Positions 40,015 through 52,004 of a stretch of 64,000 nucleotides of DNA are shown piece after piece. The stretch is taken from assembly GCA_948567375.1 (NCBI GenBank), contig OX419755.1, positions 46,381,001-46,445,000 on the forward strand, given 5' to 3'. The position numbers and the translations under genes were made by a program. The DNA is from Lunularia cruciata (Eukaryota; Streptophyta; Marchantiopsida; Lunulariales; Lunulariaceae). Each line of letters starts with the position of its first letter. The stretch's first letter is position 1. The notes below the pieces were generated by a model. That model ran no database searches, was not told the origin of the DNA, and saw nothing but the letters and a program-made list of their open reading frames with translations.

Positions 40015-42361
40015 CACCTCTATCTTGTACCATCCTCTTTCCTTGCCTCAATAGAACCACATTACCTATAGACCATGCTTTTAGAGGCAAACTTCATCTA
40101 GATTTTCACAAGAGAGACTTGTACCAACAAGCTATCCAAGAGAAATTGAGTTCTATGGAGTGGAGTTCTGATTTTCAACAACGTAGTGATCAATTGATTG
40201 AACTTCTTCAATCAACATCAACTTCTTTGTTTCCAAGAGGCTCCCACAGGAAGAGACTTGGTCTCCCTTGCAATAGGTGGTATGATGCTGATTGCAAAAT
40301 GGCAAGGATCAAAGCTATGGATAGATCTCTTGGTCAGATTGCACAAAATCAAGCCTTTGTTTCATACAGAAAGTTGGTGAAGTGCAAAAAGCAGACATTT
40401 TTGAGACTCAAAGGAGTTGAGTTGAGCACTGAATTGAGGAGCAATCCCAAGGCTTTCTGGAAGAAGGTAACCATCAGATCTCCATCTCCATCGCTGGACT
40501 TGAATGAGCTTTGTGACTATGTGAAGGATTTATACTTTTTCCCAAATGCTCCAAGCATGGCACCTTGCCTTGGATCTGCTCTCACCATCTGTGAAGCTGA
40601 TGTCAAATACCAATTGAAGAAGTTGGCTAATGGTAAGGCTGGAGACCTTGATGGACTATGTGTTGAACTTCTGAAGTGGGGCAGTAGCCAGCTGATTTCA
40701 GTACTCACTTCTTATTTGAATGAAACAATGAAACAATGAAACAATGAAACAATGAAACAATGAAATATAAAGCCCGAAAGACCCAAACAGTCAAAAGGCA
40801 ATCAAGTGAGGCAATCAAGTGTGGCTTTCCGGATAGATGGTGCTTCAAGAAGGTAGTTCCTATTCACAAGTCTGGCCAGAGAGATGTTGTCACCAATTAC
40901 CGTACCATACTTGTTGGTAGTGTGTTTGCCAAGTTGTATGGTCAAATTTTGGAGTCAAGGTTGAGCACTCTGAGTGAGAGACTCATTGAAGTGGGTGCTT
41001 CAGCTGATCTGATTGGTGCTATCTCTAGACTCTATGAGAAAGTGATTGTAAAACTTTCATCTTTGAGCTCTCAAGATATCCTTAGCACAATGAGTGTGAT
41101 CCAAGGCTGCTCTCTATCTCCAACTCTGTTCGGAATCTTCATCGATGATCTAGAGAGTCTACTCATGGAAGCTGGAGCTACAGGTGTCCAGGTTGGCTCT
41201 TTGATGATACATGCACTCCTTTATGCAGATGATGTAGTGCTTCTCTCCACAAATCCACAAAGTTTATAGAAGTTGTTGGATTCTCTACTTTGCTTTTGCA
41301 ATCAAACAAAGATGGAAGTGAACCTTGACAAGTCCAAGGTGATTGTGGTGGTTTCTAAAGGTGTCACACCTTTCTTTTTTGATGGACAGCAATTGGAGCA
41401 GGTTTCTTCTTATAAGTACTTGGACCTTGAGTTTTCTCATGACTATAGTTGGTCCACTTGTGTGAAGATGAGAATCAATGCAGGCTTTAGAGCTTTGTAT
41501 TCACTCATGAACCACTCTAGACTTGCGCACCTTACCACATGGGAGTTGAAGAAGGTGTTGTTCAGATCTCTTGTGCAGCCGGTGGTTCTCTATGGTGCTC
41601 AGATTTGGGGTCCAGGTACTAAGAAGACATGGTGGCAAAAGGTGGAGAAAGTTCAGAAATTGTTTTTGTGTGATGAACTTGGGGTGAGGACTCAAACTCC
41701 TTATGTATTGCTGCTTGCTGAAACCGGGTTTTTGCCACTTGAGGTTGAAGCTTTGTTTTTAGCTATCACATATGCCACTAAGGTGAGGTCCATGGAGCAT
41801 GAGAGACTTCCCTACCAAGCTTTTTGTGCCACTCTATCTGTCGGTTGGTATCCAGATCTGATTGCATGGGCCACAAGGTGGAATGTTTGTGAGCGACATT
41901 GGAGGTTGGAGCCTATTGCACTACGAGAAGTGATCAAGGAGCAGTTATTACTTTGCTTATGGCAGCAGCTCGGTACCAAGATGGTGTTCTATCAGCAGTT
42001 TGTAAATCCTATGTTGGTGTATTGTGAGCAAGATTATCTCTTTGCTAGGATTTCTACTTCACTTAGACATGTTATTGCTCAATATAGAACTAGTTTTCAT
42101 AGACTAGAAGTAGAACAAGGACGTTGGCAGCAGATAGAGCACTCCATGCAACTTTGCAAATTGTGTCCTATGAGCAAAGTTGAGGATGAGCATCATGTGT
42201 TGATTGATTGCCCTAGTTACATGTTGATTAGAGTTGGACATCAGATTACTTGTAGTGATTTCTTAACTCTCTTACAGGTTGAAGCTTTAGCGTTAGGGAA
42301 GTACATGACAGAGGTTAGTTTACATCGGACCAATTTGTTACAGATTAGTCAGATGCCCTAG
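40015..42361 (+). pseudogene. LINE ORF2 remnant with internal deletion
   Basis: Open at 40119-40739, 40760-41269 and 41273-42361. YADD is intact near 41222. TAG at 41267-41269 replaces Gln. The ~60-codon in-frame deletion joins SRLST directly to LSERLIEVG. Confidence 0.8.
40724..40806 (-). mobile_element. Nested antisense LINE tail
   Basis: Five octamer units and the start of the 3'UTR, followed by a short direct repeat of the target (AATCAAGTG twice) that looks like filler. The flanking TGA is a possible 3-bp duplication. Confidence 0.78.
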
Positions 42362-42466
42362 GCCCTTGCCTAGGCTCACATTTCATGTGTTTTGTATTGT
42401 GTTTCCAGCCTTTTGACTCTTTGCGTCTTTCGGGCTTTATATTTCATTGTTCATTGTTCATTGTTC

Positions 42467-42798
42467 ATAGAGCACTCCATGCGACTTTGCAAATTGTGTA
42501 CTATGAGCAAAGTTGAGGATGAGCATCATGTGTTGATTGTTTGCCCTTGTTACATGCAGATTAGAGTTAGACATCAGATTACTTGTAGTGATTTCTCAAC
42601 TCTCTTACAGGTTGCAGCTTTAGGGTTAGGGAAGTACATGACAGAGGTTAGTTTACATCGGACCAATTTGTTAGAGATTGGTCAGATGCCCTAGGCCCTT
42701 GCATGGGCTCACATTTCATGTGTTTTGTATTGTGTTTCCAGCCTTTTGACTCTTTGTGTCTTTCGGGCTCTATATTTCATTGTTCATTGTTCATTGTT
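42467..42798 (+). mobile_element. LINE 3' end, ORF2 last 75 codons
   Basis: Lies tail-to-head behind the previous copy. Ends in three TTCATTG units. Confidence 0.83.
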
Positions 42799-42799
42799 C

Positions 42800-44090
42800 A
42801 CTTGAGAAGTTCAACACATAGTCCATCAAGGTCTTCAGCCTTACCATTGGCCAACTTCTTCAATTGGTACTTGACATCAGCTTCAGAGATGGTAAGAGCA
42901 GATCCAAGGCAAGGTACCATGCTTGGAGCATTTGGGAAAAAGTATAAATCCTTCACATAGTCACAAAGCTCATTCAGGTCCAGCGATAGAGATGGAGATC
43001 TGATGGTTACCATTTTCCAGAAAGCCTTTGGATTGCTCCTCAATTCAGTGCTCAACTCAACTCCTTTGAGTCTCAAAAATGCCCGCTTTTTGCACTTCAC
43101 CAACTTTCTGTCTGAAACAAAGGCTTGATTTTGTGCAATCTGATCAAGAGACCTATCCATAGCTTTGATCCTTGTCATTTTGCAATCAGCATCATACCAC
43201 CTATTGAAAGGGAGACCAAGTCTCTTCCTGTGGGAGCCTCTTGGAAACAAAGAAGTAGATGTAGATTGAAGAAGTTCAATCAATTGATCACTACGTTGTT
43301 GAAAATCAGAACTCCACTCCATAGAACTCAATTTCTCTTGGATAGCTTGTTGGTACAAGTCTCTCTTGTGAAAATCTAGACGAAGTTTGCCTCTAAAAGC
43401 ATGGTCTATAGGTAGTGTGGTTCTATTGAGGCAAGGAAAAAGGATGGTACAAGATAGAGGTGCATGGTCTGATTCTGGTTGAGGATCTAAAATAGCAAAA
43501 TCTGAGACAAGATGGATATCATTAGCTGAAATGAGCATATAATCTATGGTGCTTGATCCACCTCAAACAAAGCATGTGCTTTTACAAGCTTTTGGAAATT
43601 GAGAAAGGCCATTCAAGATCTTCAAGCTACAATTGGCACCAAAGCTCAAAAAGTACTCACTTATGGAATTGGACATAGGATCTTTGGAAGAGCGTGACCA
43701 AGCACTAGAATGGTCTATCAAGCTGTGGAAAGGATCATTCTCAAGGTCGCTCAAGTCAAGGATCTGAGAGGCTTGGATCCTAGCATTGAAATCACCAAGA
43801 ACAAGGACTGCACCTTTACTTTGAAACTCTAACACATCCTTTGTCAAGGAATGGAAAGGCTGCATGGTGTTGAGAACTCCACTTGAATAGATTGGTGATG
43901 GTCTCCGCTTGTTCCAGGTTGAACCAACAAGAGTGAATCCTTCAATGTCTTGAATGGTGTTTCCTTCATGTTCCCATGTCTCCACAAGATTGATCAGATC
44001 AGCATCATCCCACAAAGGCTTAGCGCTGGAGTACTTGGTATGTGTGAGCGCATGAACATTCCAAAATAGTACTTTAAAGGTCTGGAATTG
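42800..44090 (-). pseudogene. LINE ORF2 endonuclease remnant
   Basis: Open at 43563-44015 and 42798-43538. A TGA near 43561 replaces TCA. About 180 bp between NKRR and SPIYSS are lost. GDFNARI and SDHAPLS remain. The TAG-CAATTC junction with ORF1 is conserved at 44091. Confidence 0.8.
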
Positions 44091-44563
44091 CTATGCAGTA
44101 GCTGATAATTTCTTTTGAGTAATCACAGCTCTATTATCTCTCAAGAATGCAACAAAACCTGCTTGTTGAGCCTCCTTCACTTTTGCTAATTCTCCCTTCT
44201 TTGCTTGCCATTGGAGAGGTGTGAGATCAGGGTCCAACCAGATACGCCGCCCCTTTAGTATAGCTTTGTTTCCCATCACTGCATTCCTTTGAATTTCTGA
44301 GCTAAACCTCACCAAAATGCTTCTTGGTTGTGCACCTTGTTGTCCCAATCTATATGCTTGCAAAATTTGAGGATCATGGACTCTCAAAGAATCAGCAATA
44401 AACTCACACACTATGGCCTTGGTGTCTTTCATCTCAATCTCATGCAAACCTGAAATCCTCAAGTTCTTTGTTCTGACCAATTGGTTCTCCTTCTCAACCT
44501 CATGCTCTTGCAAGTAAGAGATTTGAGCCACCTTCGTAGCTTCCGCATATGACTTCATCTTGA
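44091..44563 (-). pseudogene. LINE ORF1 C-terminal half
   Basis: From KMKSYAEATK through KNLRISGL, ILVRF and DLTPLQW to the TAG. The coiled coil and start are missing. Confidence 0.8.
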
Positions 44564-45010
44564 AGGATTTAGATTGAAAGATTGAAAGATTTGGACATGG
44601 AACCAAAAAGTTACAAGGTGTTGAAAATTGAGCTCAAACCCTAAAATCTTCGAAAGATGGCAGAATTCGAATCTTCATAAACTTCTTTGTGGATGTGCAC
44701 TGCAAGCGAGCCTAGTATCAATTGAAAGACCTTCCAAAGCCGCTTCCAATGCCACAAGAATTTTTCCATTTGGACACCATATGATGAAGATTTGAACTCT
44801 TAAGTCTAGCTCCTATGTCAAAAATTTCAATCACCGATAAAGTTTTGCACAAAGCTCAGAATGACACAATCTTGGTGGCTTTTGAAAGGTCTTGCCATTG
44901 CGCTTTGAACAAGACCAAAAACGCAACGTTTGGACATGTATCTAGCGAGATATGGCTTCTCAAACTTTTGGGACTCCTCTCTTCTCAAACTTTCGCAACT
45001 CCTCCCTTGA
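44564..45010 (-). mobile_element. LINE 5'UTR fragment
   Basis: Matches the first part of the subfamily-A 5'UTR in reverse, with an extra repeat of GATTGAAA near its junction with ORF1. Confidence 0.7.
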
Positions 45011-46058
45011 TCACTACGTTGTTTATAAAGCCCGAAAGACCCAAAGAGTCAAAAGGCTGGAAATAAAATACAAAACACATGAAATGTGAGCCTAGGCAAG
45101 GGCATTTGACCAATCTATAAGAAATTGGTCCGATGTAAAGTAACTTCTGTCATGTACTTCACTAACACTAAAGCTTCAACCTGTAAGAGAGTTGAGAAAT
45201 CGCTACAAGTAATCTTATGTCTAACTCTAATCCGCATGTAACAAGGGCAATCAACAAACACATGATGCTCATCCTCAACTTTGCTCATAATACACAATTT
45301 GCAAAGTCGCATGGAGTGCTCTATCTGCTGCCAACGTCGTTGTTCTACTTCTAGTCTATGAGAACTAGTTCTATATTGAGCGATAACATGTCTCAGTGAA
45401 GTAGAAATCCTAGCCAAGAGATAATCTTGCTCACAATACACCAACATAGGATTTACAAATTGCTTATAGAACACCATCTTGGTATCGGGTTGCTGCCATA
45501 AGCAAAGTAAGAACTGCTCCTTGATCACCTCTTGAAGTGCAATAGGCTCCAATCTCCAATGTCGCTCACAAACATTCCACCTTGTGGCCCATGGAATCAG
45601 ATCTATATACCAACCAAAAGATAGAGTGGCACATAAAGCTTGGTAGGGAAGTCTCTCATGCTCCATGGACCTCACCTTAGTGGCATATGTGAGAGCCAAG
45701 AACAAAGCTTCAGCCTCAAGAGGCAAAAACCCAGTTTCAGCAAGCAGCAATACATCAAGAGTTTGAGTTCTCACTCCAAGTTCATCCCACAAAAACAATT
45801 TATGAATTTTCTCCACCTTTCGCCACCATGTCTTCTTAGTACCTGGACCCCCAATCTGAGTATCATAGAGAACCACCGGCTGCACAAGAGATCTGAACAA
45901 CACCTTCTTCAACTCCCATGTGGTAAGATGAGCAAGTCTAGAAAGATTCATGAGTGAATACAAAGCTCTAAAACCTACATTGATTCTCATCTTCACACAA
46001 GTAGACCAACTATAGTCATGAGAAAACTCAAGGCCCAAGTACTTATAAGAAGAAATAA
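45011..46058 (-). mobile_element. 5'-truncated LINE, C-terminal half and 3' end
   Basis: The tail is almost absent (joined at TTATAAAGCCC). ORF2 residues ~762-1077. The second stem-loop has lost its CCTAGG repeat (GGGCATTTG). Confidence 0.8.
45115..46058 (-). pseudogene. LINE ORF2 C-terminal remnant
   Basis: Open for 307 codons (45115-46038) with YSWST, the WQKVEK region and the Cys/His motif. No RT catalytic residues are included. Confidence 0.78.
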
Positions 46059-46246
46059 GAGATATTATTATCTCTTGGCTAGGATTTCTACTTCACTTAG
46101 ACATGTTATCGCTCAATATAGAACTAGTTCTCATAGACTAGACATAGAACAAGGACGTTGACAGCAGATAGAGCACTCCATGCGACTATGCAAATTGTGT
46201 ATTATGAGCAAAGTTGAGGATGAGCATCATGTCACCTTTGGTCTAC
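46059..46246 (+). mobile_element. Short LINE ORF2 fragment
   Basis: Residues ~971-1023, ending in CATCATGT where a 5'UTR begins. Confidence 0.7.
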
Positions 46247-47732
46247 TTGTGTGATTTTCAAAAGTTTGAGAGAGAGTAGATTTTGCCGAAAATTAAGATA
46301 GTCATATCTCAACACTTGCTCATCAAAACCTAGCGATTTTGGTCTTGTTTGAAGCGCCATGCCAAGAGCTTTCCATGGACACCAAGATTGGACCATTTTG
46401 AGCTTTGTTGCAAAAGTTATGAGTACTTGGATTTTCTGAAAGAGGTTCAATACTTGAGAGTTCGTTTCTTCATCATCAGGAGTCCAAATGGAGTGATTTC
46501 TGTAACAATGGATGCGCCTTGAAGAGCTCTTTTGACAAATATAAAGCATGATGAAAATCCACATCTTTGCAGAGAGTTACAAGGATTCGAATTCTGTCAT
46601 CTTTGGGAGATTTTAGGGTTTGGACCATAAATTCAAATGACTCTATCTTTGCCACTACTGAGCCAAATGGAGTGATTGAAAACTCATTAGAAGCGCTATG
46701 CTGAGAGATTTCTTTCAAGGTAAAGCTTGTCCAGTTTGGAGGAGTACTTAGGGAGATCTAGATTTATCAATTCTGAGAAAGTTTTGAGTAGTCCTTGTTA
46801 TTGTGCAAGCATTGGGAAGGCTATTGCTCTGTGGTCATACGTGCAAATCCAGTGAGCATTGCTTCATCAGAATCTGTGATTTCCAAGCTCTCTTTCAAGG
46901 CCAAGATCACAACACATGGAGGTCTGAGCAAGCAGTGGTGGTCATTCTCATTCTGTCACATCTTGTGCATCTTGGTGTTTGGAGTACCAACTTTGAAGTG
47001 CCAGTTCTCCTCACTTACAAATCCAATCTAGGTAATTCTTGTGTCATAGGAACCACATGGTCATAGGCTTTCTATTGAGTCCATATTTGAAAGATTTGGA
47101 TATCCAACGCAGATAATATGACCATTTGTTTCACTGTAGCACTTTGCAACTACTTGGTGTTAAAATCTGCACATGTGAAGTAGGATTGCTCTGTACTTAT
47201 AGGTCCAAATCAAATGGTTTTTGTGGCAATAGAACAAGCATTGTGCAAGGTTTCTATAGAGATTTTATTTGTAGAAATTGATGGTCAGATTAGGAAGTTG
47301 TGATAGTTTGAAATTTGTGACTCTTTGGACATCATAACATTGTGAAGTGCAAATTCAAGCTATTGTATCTTTGTACTCAATGATCCAAATGGAGTGATCT
47401 TTGTGTCTTTAGAATCAGCTCCCTCAGACCTTTAGACTGAAAATTGATTGCTAAAGGTTAGATCACAGATTAGAAGCTCTAGGTACCTCAAATTTCGCAG
47501 CCTTTGGTATCTCTATGCAATGCAGATTTGAAAGATAGTATCTTTGCAATCACATATTCAAATGAGGTGATTCTTATCTCATTAGAATCATCTTTTCAAG
47601 GTCCTTACTTCAAAACCAGCCTAATAGTGCTTACAATTGTAAAATAAAAGTGCTACCTACTTGAAAATCCTAAAGTTTTGGTGTTGGAAGTAAAACTTCC
47701 AGATTGACTGTGAGTGATAAGTGATTGTCACA
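46247..47732 (+). repeat. LINE 5'UTR: eight ~180-bp repeat units
   Basis: A conserved core (TCCAAATGGAGTGAT-like, followed by TCATTAGAAGC-like) recurs at about 46323, 46483, 46662, 46842, 47022, 47204, 47384 and 47557. Spacings are 160, 179, 180, 180, 182, 180 and 173 bp. No long frame. It is the likely promoter region, by analogy with monomer repeats of mouse L1. Confidence 0.78.
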
Positions 47733-48571
47733 ATGGAGGAGTCCAAGATGGTGAAAGACATTGCTGATCTAGCCATGACGCAACAACAATAAGCTAAAAT
47801 GTATAGGAAAACAAATGATTTCCACAAGGACCTTAGAAGTTTCATGGCACCTATGTCCCAGTGCATGAGTACTCTCATGACAGATATGGAATTTGTAAAG
47901 GTTGAGATCAGTAGTGTCAAAGAGTCTTTGAACCTAGTCAACCAAGAGATTCAAGACCTCAAGAAGAGTTCTATTTCTCTGTTAACATCAACCAAGGGGA
48001 TGGTTGATGCTACCGAGAAAGTTGCTTCCTTGGCAGCACAAGCCAACAATATTGCTACACAGGGCGGAGGGCTCCAACAGATTGTGGACACATTAGAAGT
48101 GAAGATGAAGTCTTATGCTAAAGCTACTAAGGTGGCTCAAATCTCTTGCTTGCAAGAGCATGAGGTTGAGAAGGAGAACCAACTGGTCAGAATGAAGAAC
48201 TTGAGAATTTCACGCTTGCCAGAGACTGAGAAGGAAGACACCAAGGCCATAGTGTGTGAGTTTATTGCTGATTCTTTGAGAGTCCATGATCCTCAGATTT
48301 TGCAAGCATATAGATTGGGACAACAAGGTGCACAACCAAGAAGCATTTTGGTGAGGTTTGGCTCAGAAACTCAAAGCAATACAGTGATGGATAACAAGGC
48401 TATACTAAAGTGGCGGAGTATTTGGTTGGACCCTGATCTCACACCTCTCCAAATGGCAAGCAAAGAAGGGAGAATTAGCAAAAGTGAAGGAGGCTCAACA
48501 AGCAGGTTTTGTTGCATTCTTGAGAGACAATAGAGCTCTGATCACCCAAAGGAAGTTGTCAACTATCGCAT
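47733..48571 (+). pseudogene. LINE ORF1 (subfamily B)
   Basis: Gives the uninterrupted subfamily-B coil, showing where the antisense insertion hit in the other copies. TAA replaces TTA at about codon 20, and one extra A near 48451 shifts the frame. Ends TAG-CAATTC. Confidence 0.82.
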
Positions 48572-50025
48572 AGCAATTCCAGACCCTTAGAGTGTTGTTT
48601 TGGAATGTTCATGGTCTCACACATACCAAGTACTCAAGCGCTAAACCTGTGTGGGATAATGCTGATCTGATCAATCTTGTGGAGACATGGGAACATGAAG
48701 GAAACACCATTCAAGACATTGAAGGTTTCATTCTTGTTGGATCAACTTGGAACAAGCGGAGGCAACACAGAGGAAGGGGCTTTGGAGGTATTGCTACTTA
48801 CGTTAGATTTGGCTTTGAAAAATCAGTCTCTTTGATAGGTCAAGACTCAAGTGGACAATACAAATGGCTGAGGATTGGAGTAGTTGCTACACCTTGCTTC
48901 CTTGCTGTTTGTAACTTTGCCTCATTGACTTCACCAATCTATTCAAGCGGATCTCTCAACACCATGTAGCCTTTCCACTCCTTGACAAAGGATGTGTTGG
49001 AATTTCAAAGTAAAGGTGCAGTATTTATCCTTGGTGATTTCAATGCTAGGATCCAAACCTCTCAGATTCCTGAGTTTAGTGACCTTGAGAATGACCCTTT
49101 CCATAGCTTGATAGATCATTCTAGTGCTTAGTCCCGCTCTTCCAAAGATCTCATATCCAACTCCATGAGTGAGCACTTTTTGAGCTTTGGTACCAATTGT
49201 AGCTTGAAGATCTTGAATGGCCTTTCTCAATTTCCGGAAACTTGTAAGAGCACATGCTTTGCTTCTGGTGGATCCAGCACTGTAGATTATGTGCTCACCT
49301 CACCTAGTGATATACACATTGTCTTAGATTTTGTTGTTTTAGATCTTCAACCTGAATCTGACCATGCACCTTTATCTTGTATCATCCTTCTTTCTTGCCT
49401 CAATAGAACCACATTACCTATTGACCATGCCTTTAGAGGGAAACTCCGTCTTGATTTTCACAAGCAAGATTTGTACCAACAAGCTATCCATGAGAAATTG
49501 AGCTCTATGGAGTGGAGTTCTGATTTTCAACAACGTAGTGATCAGTTGGTTGAACTTCTTCAATCTACTTCAACAACTCTATTTCCACGAGGTTCTCACA
49601 GGAAGAGACTTGGTCTCCCTTGCAATAGGTGGTTTGATGCTGACTGTAAAATTGCAAGGATCAAAGCTATGGATAGGTCTTTTGATCAGATTGCACAAAA
49701 TCAAGCTTTTGTCTCTTATAGAAAGTTGGTGAAGTGCAAGAAGCGAGCGTTCTTGAGACTCAAGGGGGTTGAGTTGAGCGTTGAATTGAGGAGCAATCCC
49801 AAGGCTTTTTGGCAGAAGGTAACCATCAGATCTCCATCTCCATCGCTGGACGTGAATGAGCTTTGTGAATATGTGAAGGATTTGTACTTTTACCCTGATG
49901 CTCCAAGCATGGCACCTTGCCTTGGATCTGCTCTCACCATCTCTGAAGCTGATGTCTAGTACCAATTGAAGAAGTTGGCCAATGGTAAGGCCGAAGACCT
50001 TGATGGACTATGTGTTGAACTACTT
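48572..50025 (+). pseudogene. LINE ORF2 endonuclease part
   Basis: WNVHGL is intact here. TAG codons at 48967, 49130 and 49957 replace Gln, Trp and Gln, all transitions. GDFNARI and SDHAPLS are present. The RT is missing. Confidence 0.82.
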
Positions 50026-51295
50026 AAATCTGCAGTGCACACAGATACCAAAGGCTGCAAAATTTGAGGGACCTAGAGTTTCTAATTTGTGACCTAACCT
50101 ATAGCAATCAATTTTCAGTCTAAAGGTCTGAGGGAGCTGATTCTAAAGACACACAGATCACTTCATTTGGATCATTGAGTACAAAGATACAATAGCTTGA
50201 ATTTGCACTTCACAATGTTATGATGTCCAAAGAGTCACAGATTTCAAACTATCACAACTTCCTAATCTGACCTTCAATTTCTACAAATCAAATCTCTATA
50301 GAAACCTTGCATAATGCTTGTTCTATTGCCACAAAAACCACTTGATTTGGTCCTATAAGTATAGAGCAATCCTACTTCACATATGCAGATTTTAACACCA
50401 AGTAGTTGCAAGTGCTACAGTGAAACAAATGGTCATATCATCTGCATTGGATATCCAAATCTTTCAAGTATGAACTCAATAGAAATCCTATGACCATGTG
50501 GTTCTTATGACTCAATAATCACCTGGATTGGATCTGTGAGTGAGGAGAACTGGCACTGCAAAGTTGGTACTCCAAACACCAAGATGCACGAGATGTGACA
50601 CCACTGCTTGCTCAGACCTCCATGTGCTGCGAGCTTGGCCTTGAAAGAGAGCTTGGAAATCATAGATTCTGCTGCAGCAACTTTCACTGGATTTGCACTT
50701 GTGACCACAGAGCAATAGCCTTTCCAATTCTCACACAATAACAAGGACTACTCAAAACTTTCTCAGAATTGAAAAATCCAGATCTCCCTGAGTACTGCTC
50801 CAAACTGGACAAGATTTACCTTGAAAGAAAGCTCTCAGCATAGCGCTTCTAATGAAAATCCAATCACTCCATTTGCGCAAGTAGTGGCAGAGATACAGTC
50901 ATTCGAATTTATAGTCCAAACCCTAAAATCTGCCCAAGATGACAGAATTTGAATCCTTGTAACTCTCTGCACAGATGTGGGTTTTTAGCATGCTTTATAT
51001 CTATCGAAAGAGCTCTTCAAGGCGCATCCAATGCCACAAAAATCACTCAATGTGGACTCATGATGATGAAGAAACTAACTCTCAAATATTGAACCTGTGT
51101 CAGAAAATTCAAGTACCCATAACTTTTGCAACAAGGCTCAGAATCGTGCCATGTTGGTGTCTATGGAAAGCTCTTGGCAAGGCGCCTCAAACAAGACTAA
51201 AATTGAAAGGTTTGGATGAGCAAGTGCTGAGATATGAGTTTCTGAATTTTTGGGAAAATCTCCTCTCTCAAACCTTTGAAAATTCACACATGTGA
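50026..51295 (-). repeat. Inverted LINE 5'UTR (subfamily B)
   Basis: Reverse complement of 46247-47532. In a ~290-bp sample I counted 11 differences; other parts differ more. With the left arm it forms a ~1.27-kb inverted repeat around a 2.5-kb spacer. Confidence 0.85.
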
Positions 51296-51389
51296 CACTC
51301 ATAAAGATTCCGAACAGAGTTGGAGATAGAGAGTAGCCTTGGATCACACCCATTGTTCAGATCAGCTGAAACACCCACTTCAATCAGAT
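51296..51389 (-). mobile_element. Scrambled LINE slivers
   Basis: A ~60-bp RT piece, then two near-repeats of TCAGATCAGCT sequence from another part of ORF2, out of order. It looks like filler at a repaired break. Confidence 0.65.
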
Positions 51390-52004
51390 CAGCTCAAACA
51401 CAATGAACAATGAACAATGAACAATGAACAATGAAATATAAAGCCCGAAAGACCCAAAGAGTCAAAAGGCTGGAAACACAATACAAAACACATGAAATGT
51501 GAGCCTAGGCAAGGGCCTAGGGCATCGGACCAATTTGTAACAAATTGGTCCGATGTAAAGTAACTTCTGTCATGTACTTCCCTAATGCTAAAGCTTCAAC
51601 CTGTAAGAGAGTTGAGAAGTCACTGCAAGTAATCTGATGTCTTACTCTAATCTGCATGTAACAAGGGCAATCAACAAACACATGATGCTCATAATACACA
51701 ATTTGCAAAGTCGCATGGAGTGCTCTATCTGCTGCCAACGTCCTTGTTCTACTTCTAGTCTATGAGAACTAGTTCTATATTGAGCGATAACATGTCTCAA
51801 TGAAGTAGAAATCCTAGCCAAGAGATAATCTTGCTCACAATACACCAACATAGGATTTACAAACTGCTGATAGAACACCATCTTGGTACCGGGTTGCTGC
51901 CATAAGCGAAGTAAAAACTGCTCCTTGATCACCTCTCGAAGTGCAATAGGCTCCAATCTCCAATGTCGCTCAGAAACATTCCACCTTGTGGCCCATGCAA
52001 TCAG
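51390..52004 (-). mobile_element. LINE C-terminal and 3' end
   Basis: Four heptamer tail units, 3'UTR, stem-loops, ORF2 back to residue ~911. Lacks 19 bp in the Cys/His region. Mirrors the next piece. Confidence 0.83.

Larger units (their letters stand above)
40015..42466 (+). mobile_element. 5'-truncated LINE: late endonuclease to 3' end
   Basis: ORF2 residue ~265 to the tail. Carries a nested antisense tail (40724-40806) and an in-frame loss of ~180 bp near 40967 that removes the first part of the RT fingers. Confidence 0.84.
42799..45010 (-). mobile_element. Minus-strand LINE: 5'UTR, partial ORF1, ORF2 to residue ~482
   Basis: Lacks the RT and 3' end. Has an internal endonuclease deletion near 43908, and the start of ORF1 is deleted so the 5'UTR runs directly into mid-ORF1 at 44563. 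Confidence 0.82.
46247..50025 (+). mobile_element. Subfamily-B LINE: full 5'UTR, ORF1, ORF2 to residue ~483
   Basis: The longest 5'UTR seen (~1.49 kb). ORF2 is cut in front of the RT and joined to an inverted 5'UTR of the same subfamily at 50026. Confidence 0.85.

Noticed and set aside
40718-40760. Regularly repeated CAATGAAA units that could look like a repeat array
   Set aside because: This is the reverse complement of the LINE 3' tail. There are no spacers, so it is not a CRISPR-type array.
44815-45066. A small plus-strand frame as a host gene
   Set aside because: It lies across reversed LINE 5'UTR and tail sequence and has no conserved counterpart.
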